Shown piece after piece: positions 1-8,423 of a DNA stretch of 64,000 bases (positions are counted from its first letter, which is position 1; every line of letters begins with the position of its first letter). The position numbers were made by a program, and so were the translations under genes. Source of the DNA: Pseudomonas fluorescens HK44. Lineage in GTDB: Bacteria; Pseudomonadota; Gammaproteobacteria; Pseudomonadales; Pseudomonadaceae. The DNA is taken from the NCBI RefSeq assembly GCF_000217955.3, contig NZ_AFOY02000004.1, positions 62,001-126,000 on the forward strand, in the 5' to 3' direction. Under the pieces are notes generated by a model. It did no database searches, was not told the DNA's origin, and saw only the letters and a list, made by a program, of their open reading frames with translations.

Positions 1-41
1 CTGGCGAGCCGGTGACGCTCTCGTTTGAGGTAAATCGCTGA
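1..41 (+). CDS. 3' end of an upstream phage tail gene (partial)
   Basis: Frame 3 is open from the window edge and ends in TGA at 39-41, giving a C-terminus GEPVTLSFEVNR. The next start codon lies at 43, so the two genes are virtually contiguous, as expected inside a tail/baseplate operon. In many Pseudomonas phages the gene before baseplate J encodes another small baseplate or tail protein, but the 12 residues visible here do not identify it. Confidence 0.45.
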   Translation, partial: GEPVTLSFEVNR

Positions 42-42
42 T

Positions 43-1170
43 ATGGCAACGCTCAATATCAAGGACTTCACCACCCTCGTAAGGGACCAGGTGACTGCCG
101 TTCAGGGTAGGGCGGCCGGACTGGTCGACTTCACCATTGGTTCCCTGTTGCGGGCCTGCGCCGAGAGCAATGCCAGCGTGCTGCAATGGCTCCAGCAGCT
201 GATCGTGACGCTGCTGATCAATACTCGCGCCTCGACCTGTGTCGGGCCTGATCTTGATAGCTGGATGGCTGACTTCGGCTTCTATCGGCTGTCGGCCAGT
301 TTCGCGACCGGCAGCGTCACCTATTCGCGCTTCACGCCGACCAATTCTGCACTGATCCCGATTGGCGCTCTGGTCGGCTCGACCGATGGCTCTCAGCAGT
401 TCGCGGTGACGATCGACACCACAAATGCGATGTACAGCGCCACGCTGGGCGGCTACCTGATCCCGGCTGGGACTGCATCTGCGACGGTTCCGGTGATTGC
501 CAGTACGGCCGGCGCTGCAGGTAATGCGCTGATCGGCACCGTCACGGTGATCGTCGGCAGCATCAGCGGCGTCGATACGGTGTCCAATGCCGCAGTCTTC
601 GCCAACGGTGTTGATCCAGAGCTAGATCCAGCATTCCGCGCGCGCTTCGTGCTCTGGGTGCAGTCGCTGTCCAAGGGTACGAAAGCAGCCATCGGTTACG
701 TACTGTCCTCGATGCAGGCCGGTGTCACCTATACGCTGACCGAGAACCAGGACTACAGCGGAAATGTGCTCTACGGCTACTTCTATGCGGTGGTCGATGA
801 CGGCAGTGGTGCGCCATCAGGTGCGTTCTTGGTAACGGCTGGCGCGACCATTGAGTCAGTCAGGGGGTTTACCACATGGTATGGCGTATTCGCCCCGGTA
901 TTGGTGACGGCCAACGTCGGCATGACCATTACGACCGATGCGACGGTGACGCATAGCGTGGCGGTTGCTCAAGTCACAACCGCCATACAGACCTACATCT
1001 CAAAGCTCAGGCTCGGGCAAATGCTTCCCTATACCCAACTTGCAGCCATCGCCTATGCCGTGAGCCCGGCCATCACGAACGTCTCTGGCGTTCTACTCAA
1101 CGGCAGCACGGCCGACCTTGGCGCAACCAAACAGCAGGTCATTCGACCCGGCACAGTGACGGTGGCTTAA
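43..1170 (+). CDS. Baseplate J/gp47-family protein
   Basis: The 375-residue product is a structural protein of the phage tail baseplate, homologous in type to phage Mu gp47 and P2 gpJ. Baseplate J proteins form the wedges around the tail hub that trigger sheath contraction or fibre rearrangement. The sequence shows the family pattern: an acidic/hydrophobic N-terminus with DFTIGSLLRA, a central beta-rich region with repeated V/T/G strands, the VDPELDPAFRARF segment around residues 187-200 and a C-terminal helix plus strands ending in PGTVTVA. Length is typical. It starts one base after the upstream stop and is followed directly by the next tail gene at 1171. Confidence 0.85.
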   Translation: MATLNIKDFTTLVRDQVTAVQGRAAGLVDFTIGSLLRACAESNASVLQWLQQLIVTLLINTRASTCVGPDLDSWMADFGFYRLSASFATGSVTYSRFTPTNSALIPIGALVGSTDGSQQFAVTIDTTNAMYSATLGGYLIPAGTASATVPVIASTAGAAGNALIGTVTVIVGSISGVDTVSNAAVFANGVDPELDPAFRARFVLWVQSLSKGTKAAIGYVLSSMQAGVTYTLTENQDYSGNVLYGYFYAVVDDGSGAPSGAFLVTAGATIESVRGFTTWYGVFAPVLVTANVGMTITTDATVTHSVAVAQVTTAIQTYISKLRLGQMLPYTQLAAIAYAVSPAITNVSGVLLNGSTADLGATKQQVIRPGTVTVA

Positions 1171-1827
1171 ATGAGTGTCGGCGACCAAGACGATATGTTC
1201 GGCCGGCTGAAGAACTTGCTTCCAGTCGGCTGGTTTGGTGACAACAACCCGGTCAGGGACGCACTGCTGTGGGGTTATGCGCAGGCGCTGTCATGGGGCT
1301 TCACCCTCTATCTCTATGCGAAGAACCAGACGCGGATCAAAACCGCTTCTGACGGCTGGCTCGACCTGATCGGGCTGGATTTCTTCGGCAACAACCTGAT
1401 CCGCTATTCCAATCAGCTCGACCCGAGTTACCGGAATCGAATCCTGATCAATATTTTCCGAGAGCGCGCCACGCGCCACGGCATGGATCGGGTGCTGTTT
1501 GACCTGACCGGCCGGCACCCACTGATCATTGAGCCAGCCTGCCCGACAGACGCGGGCTGCTTGGGCCTGACGCTGGGTCTTGGCGTTGCCGGGCCGCTTG
1601 GCTCTACCTCATGCCCCTATCAGGCGTTCGTCACTGCCTATCGGCCCGCAGGAAGTGGTGCGGCCAACTGGCCAGGCGTTGCCACGAACTGGTTTGGCCT
1701 CTCCCAGACCAGCGGCCTAGTCCCAGCAGCGCAAATCGCCCCCGCGGTATCGGATGCCGACATCGTCGCGGCCATTGAAGCCACCAAACTCTATGGCACG
1801 ACCGTCTGGTATCGAATCACCAACTGA
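1171..1827 (+). CDS. Tail protein downstream of baseplate J (tail protein I-like position)
   Basis: This 218-residue protein starts immediately after the baseplate J stop codon, where phages place gpI/YmfQ-type baseplate proteins that connect the baseplate to the tail fibres. The sequence has a helical N-terminal half (residues 1-110, with several Trp and a DSWLDLIG-like DGWLDLIGLDFFG stretch) and a glycine-rich C-terminal half. No enzymatic motif, signal peptide or membrane helix is visible. The functional assignment rests mainly on synteny, not on a recognised domain, so it should be read as a probable baseplate/tail component. Confidence 0.65.
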   Translation: MSVGDQDDMFGRLKNLLPVGWFGDNNPVRDALLWGYAQALSWGFTLYLYAKNQTRIKTASDGWLDLIGLDFFGNNLIRYSNQLDPSYRNRILINIFRERATRHGMDRVLFDLTGRHPLIIEPACPTDAGCLGLTLGLGVAGPLGSTSCPYQAFVTAYRPAGSGAANWPGVATNWFGLSQTSGLVPAAQIAPAVSDADIVAAIEATKLYGTTVWYRITN

Positions 1828-1849
1828 TTTCACTCATTCAACTCTATAG

Positions 1850-1870
1850 CCCGCCTTGAGCGGGTTTTTT
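1850..1870 (+). terminator. Rho-independent terminator before the tail fibre gene
   Basis: A five-base-pair GC stem (CCCGC at 1850-1854, GCGGG at 1860-1864) with loop CTTGA is followed by six T. It sits in the 55-bp gap between the tail protein and the tail-fibre ATG at 1883. It may attenuate fibre expression relative to baseplate genes. Confidence 0.7.
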
Positions 1871-1882
1871 ATTGGGGATTCC

Positions 1883-3736
1883 ATGGACAGACAGATCGTT
1901 TATCCCGGCCAGATTCTGCCGGAAACCAGCCTGCTCCAGATGGCGAAAGATTCCATGATTGGTCTGGCAAAGCTATCGGCTGCGGTTCTCGGTACCAGCA
2001 CCATGGCGAACGGCTTTGCCGTGACGCCGACCGGACCGGCATCGCTGCAAGTGGTTTGCGCGCCGGGCGAGATCTACGGACTGACCAGTATCGACGCCCT
2101 GGCGTTCTCGACGCTGCCGGCCGATACCGCGCACTCGATCATGAAGCAGGGCATCCTGCTCGATGGTGTGACGCTAAGCTGCCCGGCGCCGGGCACATCC
2201 GGGAAATCCATTAACTACCTGGTGCAGGCGACCTACCAGGACTCCGATTCAGCGCCGGTTCTGCTGCCTTATTACAATAGCGCCAACCCTGCGCTGCCTT
2301 ATAGTGGCATGGGGAACAACGGCCTGACGCAGAACACGTCGCGCAAGGGCGCAGCAATCGTTGCGGTCAAGGCCGGCGCATCGGCCAACACTGGCAGCCA
2401 GGTAACGCCCGCTCCTGATGCCGGTTACATCGGTCTGTACGTGGTGACTGTGGCGTTCGGTCAGACCACGATCACCTCGACCAGCATTTCGCAGTACAGC
2501 GGAGCGCCACTGCTGCCGAGCGGAATTTTGCAGTCCATTCAGAACGGCAACACCTCGTCCGCCGTCGACACCGGCACCGCCAACACTTACGTCTGCGCCT
2601 TCACGCCAGCTATTACCGCTCGCAGTGAGCAGCAGCCGCTGCGCTTCAAGGTCAAGACATCCAATACCGGCGCCTCAACTTTCAACGATGGCTTGGGCGC
2701 TGTAGCTCTGGTCGGTGGCGCGCATTCAGCCCTTCAAGGCGGCGAGCTGGTTGCCAATGGTGACGCGTGGGTGCAGTGGAACACCTCAATCGGCGGTGGC
2801 TCCTACATCCTGCTGTTCTGCACGGGAGCAGCTGAGCAAGTAGCACCAGCCACCCAAAGCCAGCATGCCACCCAACTCGGCCAGGTCCAGGCGCTCCCAT
2901 CCTCGCTGCAATCTATTACGGCATCGGTTGCTTCCAGCGCCCTAACGCTGACCTGGGCCGCGCAGCCGCTGGTGTTTCGTAATGCCACGTTGGCCAACGG
3001 CGCGCCAGTGTCGGCGACCCCCGCCGGCACGCTGTCGCTGGTCGTGCCAGCGGGCGCCACGCTGGGCACTACCTCTGGGAAAGCCGCGCAGTTGGTGCTA
3101 TTGGTGGCCTACAACGCCGGCACGCCTGTCCTGTGCGTGGGGAACATCGCGGGCGACTTGGACCTTAGCGAGGCAGGGGTCATCACTCCAACCACCATCA
3201 GCGCCGGCGCCACCTTGGCCAGTACGATTTATTCGGCGTCGGCGGTGGCAGCCGGTTCGCCCTATCGGGTGCTCGGCTATATCCAGATCACTGAAGCAGC
3301 GGCGGGGACCTGGGCCACGGCGCCGACCCTGGTGCAGGGGGCCGGCGGCCAGGCTTCAGCTTCATTCCTGGCCAGAAAGGGCCTTTCCGGAACGGCATAT
3401 ACCTCATCCACCCCGGCAGCCAACGCGGCATTCTCACTCACAGTTACAGCGGGTTCATTTGTTGCGCCTTGCAACGGCGTGGTATTTGCCTCCCACGCAA
3501 CGAACTCCCCCGCCCAGCCCGCTTCTATCTCCAGTGGGGTAACCATCTCGGGCTCTATTTCAGGATCGGCTGCTGCGACAGACATCGGATATAGCACGAC
3601 AGTCAACTGCGTAAGCCTGGCTGTAGTTCAGGGTGAAACAGTTACGGTAACTGGCGCAACTTCAGGGTCTGCAACTAACGTGGCATGGGTCTCACTTGGC
3701 CGGAACGCCGGCTTTATGTTTATTCCTGCGAACTAA
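1883..3736 (+). CDS. Phage tail fibre / receptor-binding protein
   Basis: The 617-residue product is rich in Ala, Gly, Ser, Thr and Val, as expected for a trimeric beta-structured fibre. The N-terminal 60 residues (MDRQIVYPGQILPETSLLQM) resemble fibre N-termini that dock to the baseplate. The C-terminal about 110 residues form a beta-rich domain ending in VSLGRNAGFMFIPAN, a typical adhesin-like head. The start at 1883 was chosen because an upstream in-frame start at 1856 falls inside the terminator stem. Function: host recognition at the tail tip. The next gene (3751) probably encodes an accessory tail or assembly protein. Confidence 0.75.
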   Translation: MDRQIVYPGQILPETSLLQMAKDSMIGLAKLSAAVLGTSTMANGFAVTPTGPASLQVVCAPGEIYGLTSIDALAFSTLPADTAHSIMKQGILLDGVTLSCPAPGTSGKSINYLVQATYQDSDSAPVLLPYYNSANPALPYSGMGNNGLTQNTSRKGAAIVAVKAGASANTGSQVTPAPDAGYIGLYVVTVAFGQTTITSTSISQYSGAPLLPSGILQSIQNGNTSSAVDTGTANTYVCAFTPAITARSEQQPLRFKVKTSNTGASTFNDGLGAVALVGGAHSALQGGELVANGDAWVQWNTSIGGGSYILLFCTGAAEQVAPATQSQHATQLGQVQALPSSLQSITASVASSALTLTWAAQPLVFRNATLANGAPVSATPAGTLSLVVPAGATLGTTSGKAAQLVLLVAYNAGTPVLCVGNIAGDLDLSEAGVITPTTISAGATLASTIYSASAVAAGSPYRVLGYIQITEAAAGTWATAPTLVQGAGGQASASFLARKGLSGTAYTSSTPAANAAFSLTVTAGSFVAPCNGVVFASHATNSPAQPASISSGVTISGSISGSAAATDIGYSTTVNCVSLAVVQGETVTVTGATSGSATNVAWVSLGRNAGFMFIPAN

Positions 3737-3750
3737 TTAGGTATTAATCC

Positions 3751-4311
3751 ATGTATGTAATTCAGTTTAATGCTGATGGCACGCCGTTCGGCTGTGTGAT
3801 GCTTTCCGGGGTTGCAGAAAACAACATCCTCGAAGACTCCGAAGTTGAATGCACAGAGGACCAGTTTAATAACTACCTAAGTTATCGACGGGTCAATGGT
3901 GTGATCACCTTGGCAGCGGTAGCTGATCTGGTGGCCAATGCTCAGCCGATTCAGTCGGCTCTGGTGGATGCTGCGTGTGCCGCCGCCATTGTTTCCGGAT
4001 TCACCTGTGACGCGTTGGTGCCGGGTACGCCGTACACCTATCCGTCAAAGCTGACCGATCAGGCTAATCTGTCGGACTCGGTGTTGTCTTCGCTGGTCCC
4101 GGGGTTGGCTACCAATTGGACAACCCCGTTCTGGTGCGCCGATGAAACGGGGACTTGGGGTTATCGCGAGCATACGGCCGCGCAGATTCAAGCAGTCGGC
4201 GTGTGCCGCAAGACGATGATCACCGTGATGATCTCGAAAAAGATCACGCTGGAGGCGGCTATAGCAGCTGCGGCCACGGTTGAGGCCGTACAAGCCGTAG
4301 TCTGGCGCTGA
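3751..4311 (+). CDS. DUF4376-type tail protein, probable fibre accessory/assembly protein
   Basis: This 186-residue protein follows the fibre gene by 14 bases. Its N-terminus (MYVIQFNADGTPFG) resembles fibre-associated proteins and its C-terminal 110 residues (PYTYPSKLTDQANL onwards, then a conserved W-T-x-x-F-W and an alanine-rich helix AAIAAAATVEAVQAV) match the pattern of DUF4376 domains found at the end of tail fibres or in separate tail accessory proteins. These domains are thought to act in fibre assembly or attachment. No catalytic motif is seen. The family call is from memory of the pattern, not a search. Confidence 0.65.
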   Translation: MYVIQFNADGTPFGCVMLSGVAENNILEDSEVECTEDQFNNYLSYRRVNGVITLAAVADLVANAQPIQSALVDAACAAAIVSGFTCDALVPGTPYTYPSKLTDQANLSDSVLSSLVPGLATNWTTPFWCADETGTWGYREHTAAQIQAVGVCRKTMITVMISKKITLEAAIAAAATVEAVQAVVWR

Positions 4312-4360
4312 GCAAGTCGTCTGGCCTCAGTTACCGGCCTGATCGCAGCAAGAAAAAACA

Positions 4361-4384
4361 CCCGCCATCGAGCGGGTTTATTTT
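4361..4384 (+). terminator. Rho-independent terminator between tail and lysis genes
   Basis: Stem CCCGC (4361-4365) pairs with GCGGG (4372-4376), loop CATCGA, followed by TTTATTTT. It lies in the 88-bp gap before the endolysin ATG and separates tail morphogenesis genes from the lysis cassette. Confidence 0.65.
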
Positions 4385-4399
4385 CGCCCGGAGAAAAGT

Positions 4400-5011
4400 A
4401 TGCCCATCACCCAGCAGCAGTTGCTGCAAATCTTCCCGAACGCCGGCCCAGTTGCCGGCGTTTTTGTGCCTGTGCTGAACACCGCGATGGGGCGGTTCCA
4501 GATCATTACGGTACGACGGATTGCTGCGTTCATCGCACAAGTCGGCCATGAGTCGGGGCAGCTCGCTCGCGTCGTGGAGAACCTGAACTATGGCGCTCCG
4601 GGGCTGATGGCGACGTGGCCGAACCGGTTTCCGGCCGATCTCGCCGCTGCCTGCGCGCGTCAGCCGGAGAAGATCGCGAACATTGCCTATGCCTCGCGCA
4701 TGGGTAACGGCAACTCGACTAGCGGTGATGGCTGGATGTATCGGGGTAGGGGGCTGATCCAGATCACGGGTCGCGCCAATTATCAAGAGTGTGGCGATGC
4801 ACTGGGTGTGGACCTGGTCGGCAATCCGGACCTGCTGACACAGCCTCAGTACGCCGCACTATCGGCCGCCTGGTTCTGGTCGATCAATGGGCTGAACACC
4901 CTGGCCGACGCCGGCAACTTCACCGGCATCACGCAGCGGATCAACGGCGGACAGAACGGCGCGGCGGACCGGCTGAACCTCTACAACACTGCGCTGAAGG
5001 TGCTGGCATGA
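4400..5011 (+). CDS. Endolysin, glycoside hydrolase family 19
   Basis: A 203-residue chitinase-like (GH19) muramidase that cuts peptidoglycan during phage lysis. GH19 hallmarks are visible: the catalytic acid in AQVGHESGQL (Glu51), and the substrate-cleft segment YRGRGLIQITGRANY (about residues 114-128), with the C-terminal NGGQNGAADR repeat typical of phage GH19 enzymes. No signal peptide is present, so export presumably depends on a holin or pinholin not identified here. It overlaps the next gene by four bases (ATGA at 5008). A second, truncated copy of the same gene type is at 11531-11665. Confidence 0.9.
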   Translation: MPITQQQLLQIFPNAGPVAGVFVPVLNTAMGRFQIITVRRIAAFIAQVGHESGQLARVVENLNYGAPGLMATWPNRFPADLAAACARQPEKIANIAYASRMGNGNSTSGDGWMYRGRGLIQITGRANYQECGDALGVDLVGNPDLLTQPQYAALSAAWFWSINGLNTLADAGNFTGITQRINGGQNGAADRLNLYNTALKVLA

Positions 5012-5355
5012 CTGCTTTCACGAAGCTTTCCCGAGCGCTGGCCAAATCTGAGGAAGATCGGCTTTTCTTCAGGTGCCCAGGCTGCGACATGGTTCACGGC
5101 ATATCTCATGGGGCGGGCGCTGGGCCGCGCTGGGGATGGAGCGGCGATGTCGAGAAGCCGACCTTCACGCCGAGTGTACTGGTCACATGGAGTGAACCGA
5201 GCGACAACCCGGGCGAATTTGACGATATCTCCAAGGACGTGAAGAAAGTCTGCCACTCGTTCGTGACCGATGGTCGCATCCAGTTCCTTGGCGACTGCAC
5301 GCACGCACTGGCTGGGCAGACGGTCGACTTGCCTGACTGGGAGGATGAAGAATGA
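5008..5355 (+). CDS. Small phage protein (DUF6527-like)
   Basis: A 115-residue soluble protein starting in the ATGA overlap with the endolysin and ending in an ATGA overlap with Rz, so it is translationally coupled on both sides within the lysis operon. It contains a CxGC pair (RCPGCDMVHGI) and a cluster WSGDVEKPTFTPSVL followed by a conserved C-H-S-F-V-x-D-G motif and a final DLPDWEDEE. This combination is common in proteins beside phage endolysins annotated as DUF6527. A metal-binding role for the Cys and His residues is plausible but unproven; function in lysis is not established. Confidence 0.65.
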   Translation: MTAFTKLSRALAKSEEDRLFFRCPGCDMVHGISHGAGAGPRWGWSGDVEKPTFTPSVLVTWSEPSDNPGEFDDISKDVKKVCHSFVTDGRIQFLGDCTHALAGQTVDLPDWEDEE

Positions 5356-5864
5356 CTGTCTACCTGAAAGCGGGCGCCATCCTGCTACTGATTACTCTGG
5401 CGTGCGGCGCGCTGTTCGGCGCCTATCACCACGGCGAGACCCTGGCCAATGCCGAGTGGCAGGACCGCTGGGACAAGGCTGTCGCCCAGCAGCAAAAGGA
5501 CAAGGCCGCCGCCGAGTCTGCCGCCCGGGTAGAAGAGCAACGCCGCCAACATGCAACTGACGAGGTAGCAATCCATGCCACACAAGCACTTGAACAGGCT
5601 CGCACTGATGCTGCTACTGCCAACACTGCTGCTGGCCGGCTGCGCGAATCAGCCGCAAAGCTGGTCACCGCTGCCAGTAGCTGCTCCGGCAATTCCGGAA
5701 CTGCCACCGCAGGCACGCCAGCAACCAACCCCGGCAATCTGCTCGCCGTCGTGCTCGACAAATCTGTCCAGCGAAATCGGGAATTGGCAGAAATCGCTGA
5801 TACTGCCCGAGTGAATGGATTGGCCTGTGAAGCGGCCTATGATGCTTTGGTGAAACGGGAATAG
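5352..5864 (+). CDS. Rz-like inner-membrane spanin
   Basis: The 170-residue product has one N-terminal membrane helix (ILLLITLACGALFGAYHHG, residues 11-29) followed by a long charged, Ala/Gln-rich coiled coil, as in lambda Rz. With its partner Rz1 it spans the periplasm and disrupts the outer membrane at the end of lysis. Rz1 is encoded entirely inside this gene in the +1 frame (5575-5814), the classical nested arrangement. The start overlaps the previous stop (ATGA), giving coupled translation. Confidence 0.85.
   Translation: MTVYLKAGAILLLITLACGALFGAYHHGETLANAEWQDRWDKAVAQQQKDKAAAESAARVEEQRRQHATDEVAIHATQALEQARTDAATANTAAGRLRESAAKLVTAASSCSGNSGTATAGTPATNPGNLLAVVLDKSVQRNRELAEIADTARVNGLACEAAYDALVKRE
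5575..5814 (+). CDS. Rz1-like outer-membrane spanin lipoprotein (nested in Rz)
   Basis: This 79-residue ORF lies wholly within Rz in another frame. It starts with a basic/hydrophobic signal peptide and a lipobox LLAG-Cys23, so the mature protein would be a lipoprotein starting at Cys23, followed by a proline-rich segment (PLPVAAPAIPELPPQARQQP) characteristic of Rz1. It pairs with Rz to form the spanin complex. Out-of-frame embedding is well known for Rz/Rz1, which supports calling this ORF real even though it overlaps another gene completely. Confidence 0.85.
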   Translation: MPHKHLNRLALMLLLPTLLLAGCANQPQSWSPLPVAAPAIPELPPQARQQPTPAICSPSCSTNLSSEIGNWQKSLILPE

Positions 5865-6027
5865 GGGATTGTGTTCGGTCGGCAGGACGCCGAGGAGGGG
5901 GGGGGTAAAATCAGTTCCCAAACTCAAAGGCGAGCCCGTATTCTGCGCGGTCTGTAGAGCATCTGTTTTGCCCTAGTTTCGGAACTAAAAAAGGCTGGAG
6001 GCCGCTGCCTATATGCGTTTCCGTATC

Positions 6028-6078
6028 GGATTGCAAATCCGCCTACGCCGGTTCGATTCCGACCTCGGCCTCCACTAT
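6028..6078 (+). repeat. Attachment-site repeat copy 1: 3' part of tRNA-Cys(GCA)
   Basis: These 51 bases hold the anticodon arm (loop TTGCAAA, anticodon GCA), T arm and acceptor 3' strand CTCGGCC-T-CCA of a tRNA-Cys; the matching 5' acceptor strand is absent upstream, so it is not a complete tRNA. The identical 51 bases recur at 21881-21931. Such exact 3' tRNA repeats are the footprint of tyrosine-integrase attachment sites. The downstream about 100 bases (terminator and a TGTTCCGCAA motif) are also similar at both copies. Confidence 0.85.
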
Positions 6079-6083
6079 TAAAA

Positions 6084-6116
6084 CCCCGTAGATCAATGGT
6101 CTACGGGGTTTTTTAT
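6084..6116 (+). terminator. tRNA-Cys terminator, copy 1
   Basis: A nine-base stem (CCCCGTAGA at 6084-6092 with TCTACGGGG at 6100-6108) is followed by a T run. It immediately follows the CCA end, as a tRNA terminator should. Confidence 0.8.
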
Positions 6117-6283
6117 TGCCTGCGATTTGGTAAGTGTTCCGCAACTTTTTGGATGTGTTCCGCAACCTGCCGGCTTTTTTCGTGGGTAATTGCACTGACT
6201 TGACCGCCCGTTTGCATTCGATCTGACCAGTCATTTGCATCGGACTTGACCAGCAGGCTTCGTAACCATGACCGGCAGAGAAC

Positions 6284-7947
6284 GGCCCAGAGTGTGTAAA
6301 AACGCTTTCGTATATCGAGTGCGTCAACCAGGCGTTCCTGGGCGATGCGATTGCCCAAGCGTTTTCCGTGATAGCATTTACTGACGTTCCAAAGCGGTTA
6401 TGTAGCGGTTTAGCGCCTTCTGGGGCTGAGAAAACCGAGACTTTACGCCCTCATCGCCTTCAGCAAGCTTGCTGTACCGATAATGCTCATAACCCGCTTC
6501 ATGTTGTAGGCGAGTACATTCAGACTCATCTCCGCGCTTACCCCGACCAGTTTGCGCGTCAGGAAATGCGTTGAGCCCATCCATTGTTTGAGCGTCCCGA
6601 AGGGATGCTCAACTGTCCTTTTTCGGATTCGCATCATGTCCGGTGCATGGTTCAACCGACGCTGCATTTCCTCCAGCACCGCTTCATGTTCCCAGCGTCT
6701 TACTCGACGATTTTTGCTCGGTGTGCACTGCGTTTTCAGCGCGCAGCCCTGGCATTTCGAACTCCAATAACAGTGCATATTCATGCCTTTCTCAATACTG
6801 GAGAAGCGCCAGGGCAGCGCCTCTCCCGCCGGACAGATGTATTCGTTTTTCGTCGCGTCATAAACGAAAGCATCTTGTTGAATCGACCATCCGCCTTGGC
6901 GCTTGAAGTCATCGGCTTTGGCACGTAGGCAGTGATGTCCGCGTCGTGACAGGCAAGGATTTCTTCACTCTTGAAGTAACCTCGGTCAGCTACCACCGCC
7001 AGCGTTTCTGACGCCATGGCATCGCGAGCCTGCTTCGCCATCGAGCTGAGTTGATCGCGGTCGGAACCGAAGTTGGTGACCTCATGAGCAACGATCAAAT
7101 GGTTCTGGGTATCAACCGCTGTTTGCACGTTGTAGCCGACGATTCCCGTGCCGCGCGTCATCATGGAGCGGGCGTCTGGATCGGTCAGTGAGACCTGTTT
7201 ATCCGGCGATTCGTTGAGCTGGATTTCTATCGCTTGAAGCTCTTTCATTTGCGTCTTCAGCTTGGCGATTTTCTCTTCCAGCCGCACGGCGTTGGGCTCG
7301 GAGGCTGTTGGTTCTTGCCGATCGGCAGCATCGAGTGCCGTCAGATAACGGTTGATGCTCGATTCAATTTCTTCCATTCGCCGCTTCAGTTTGGCGCTGG
7401 TGAAATTGCGGTCGCGGTTGTTGACTGCTTTGAATTTACTGCCGTCGATGGCGACCAGATTTTCTCCAAACAGTCCCAACTGCTGACACAGCACAACGAA
7501 CTGGCGACAGACGCCTCGGATGGCCTTGCTGTTGTCTTTTCGGAAGCTGGCGATGGTCTTGAAATCCGGCATCAAAACGCCCCGTCAACCACATCAGCTC
7601 GACGTTGCGCTGGGCTTCTCGCTCCAAACGGCGGCTCGACTGGATGCGGTTGAGATAGCCGTAGATGTAGATCTTCAGCAGGATCGCAGGGTGATAAGCA
7701 GGCCGGCCAGTATCAGCTGGAATGGCACTTTCAAAAACCCAGATTGACCAGGTCGAGTTCGTCGACAAAGACGTCGACTATGCGCACCGGATTGGTATCG
7801 CATACGTAGTCGTCGAGGCTCTCGGGGAGTAAGGTGCCTTGGCCTCGATGTTCACCTTGGATAAAGCGCTTCATGGGCGATCCCTGCAATGAAATCCACA
7901 GAAATCATAGCAAGGGTTCGCGAAGGTGTTTTTACACACTCTGGGCC
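6284..7947 (-). mobile_element. IS1182-family insertion sequence (degenerate)
   Basis: Inverted ends GGCCCAGAGTGTGTAAAAAC lie at 6284 and, reversed, end at 7947. They enclose one transposase reading on the minus strand. No clear target duplication is seen (flanks GAAC and AATA). It is nested inside the IS21-ended element. The terminal sequence is close to the ends of the MITE-like repeat at 18576-18742. Confidence 0.8.
6443..7874 (-). pseudogene. IS1182-family transposase, three frame breaks
   Basis: Read from ATG at 7874, the protein starts MKRFIQGEHRGQG and continues through YHPAILLKIYIYGYLNR, GLFGENLVAIDGSKF, VADRGYFKSEEI and the C-terminal RTVEHPFGTLKQWMG, the DDE transposase layout of the IS1182 group (about 470 residues). 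The frame breaks near 7732 (one extra base in a run of T in the coding strand), near 7578 and near 6880, so no single intact ORF remains. All conserved blocks are otherwise present, so decay is recent or the breaks are sequence errors. Confidence 0.85.
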
Positions 7948-8040
7948 AATAGCAGACGTTGCAAAAATTACTCCTGATGGAGAAGCAGACGGTCGCACGG
8001 GATAAGCCAGCCGAACGAAATGAGGTTTTTTACAGTCTCA

Positions 8041-8120
8041 ATCGGGACAGGGGGACGCCTAAGGTCGCCTCCCTCCCATTACCACCGTACATACGGGGCA
8101 AGTATACGGCTGTTCGGTTC
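8041..8120 (-). other. Group II intron 3'-end remnant (domains V/VI)
   Basis: Read on the minus strand, 8116-8084 gives a domain V-like hairpin (AGCCGTATAC ... GTATGTACGGT), followed by a purine-rich stretch and an end in CCCGAT at 8041, as in bacterial group II introns that end in CGAT. No reverse transcriptase gene adjoins it, so it is a truncated intron tail. The rest of 7948-8423 shows no supported gene. Confidence 0.5.
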
Positions 8121-8423
8121 ATTGAGTTTCCCAACCGAGCCGATACTTGTTATGCTGGCTGACGCAAATCAAACTAATTACGTGTTGCAAGGATGGCCGG
8201 CCATAAAGCAGTATGAACAAATCATCACTGCTTTGAGAACGATAATCAGCAGCCTTCCAATAATAGCCTTGCTGAATAGGTACATGGACAAGTAAGACTG
8301 CCATTTCGCGCTTTAGCTTTCCGCCAGCGAAATGTTATCTGTTCGTTTAAGAATCGGCCAGCTCCTTTACTATACAAGCGTAATAATTGAAATAACAACG
8401 CTGACAGAGATGAAACGCGACCC

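Larger units (their letters stand above)
1..6078 (+). mobile_element. Prophage A, right-hand (tail and lysis) end
   Basis: Tail genes, tail fibre, endolysin and spanins all run on the plus strand and stop 150 bases before a 51-bp tRNA-Cys 3' end (6028-6078). This is the normal order at the late end of a tailed prophage next to its attachment site. The rest of the prophage lies outside the window to the left. Late genes look intact, so this prophage may be functional or may have been domesticated as a tailocin; the window does not decide, because the capsid and terminase region is not visible. Confidence 0.75.

Noticed and set aside
5990..6074. A complete tRNA-Cys gene
   Set aside because: The 5' acceptor strand (GGCCGAG expected) and D arm are missing; only the 3' part is present, as in an attachment-site repeat.
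6378..6584. Small ORFs inside the IS1182-type element
   Set aside because: They overlap the transposase reading frame and show no independent conservation.
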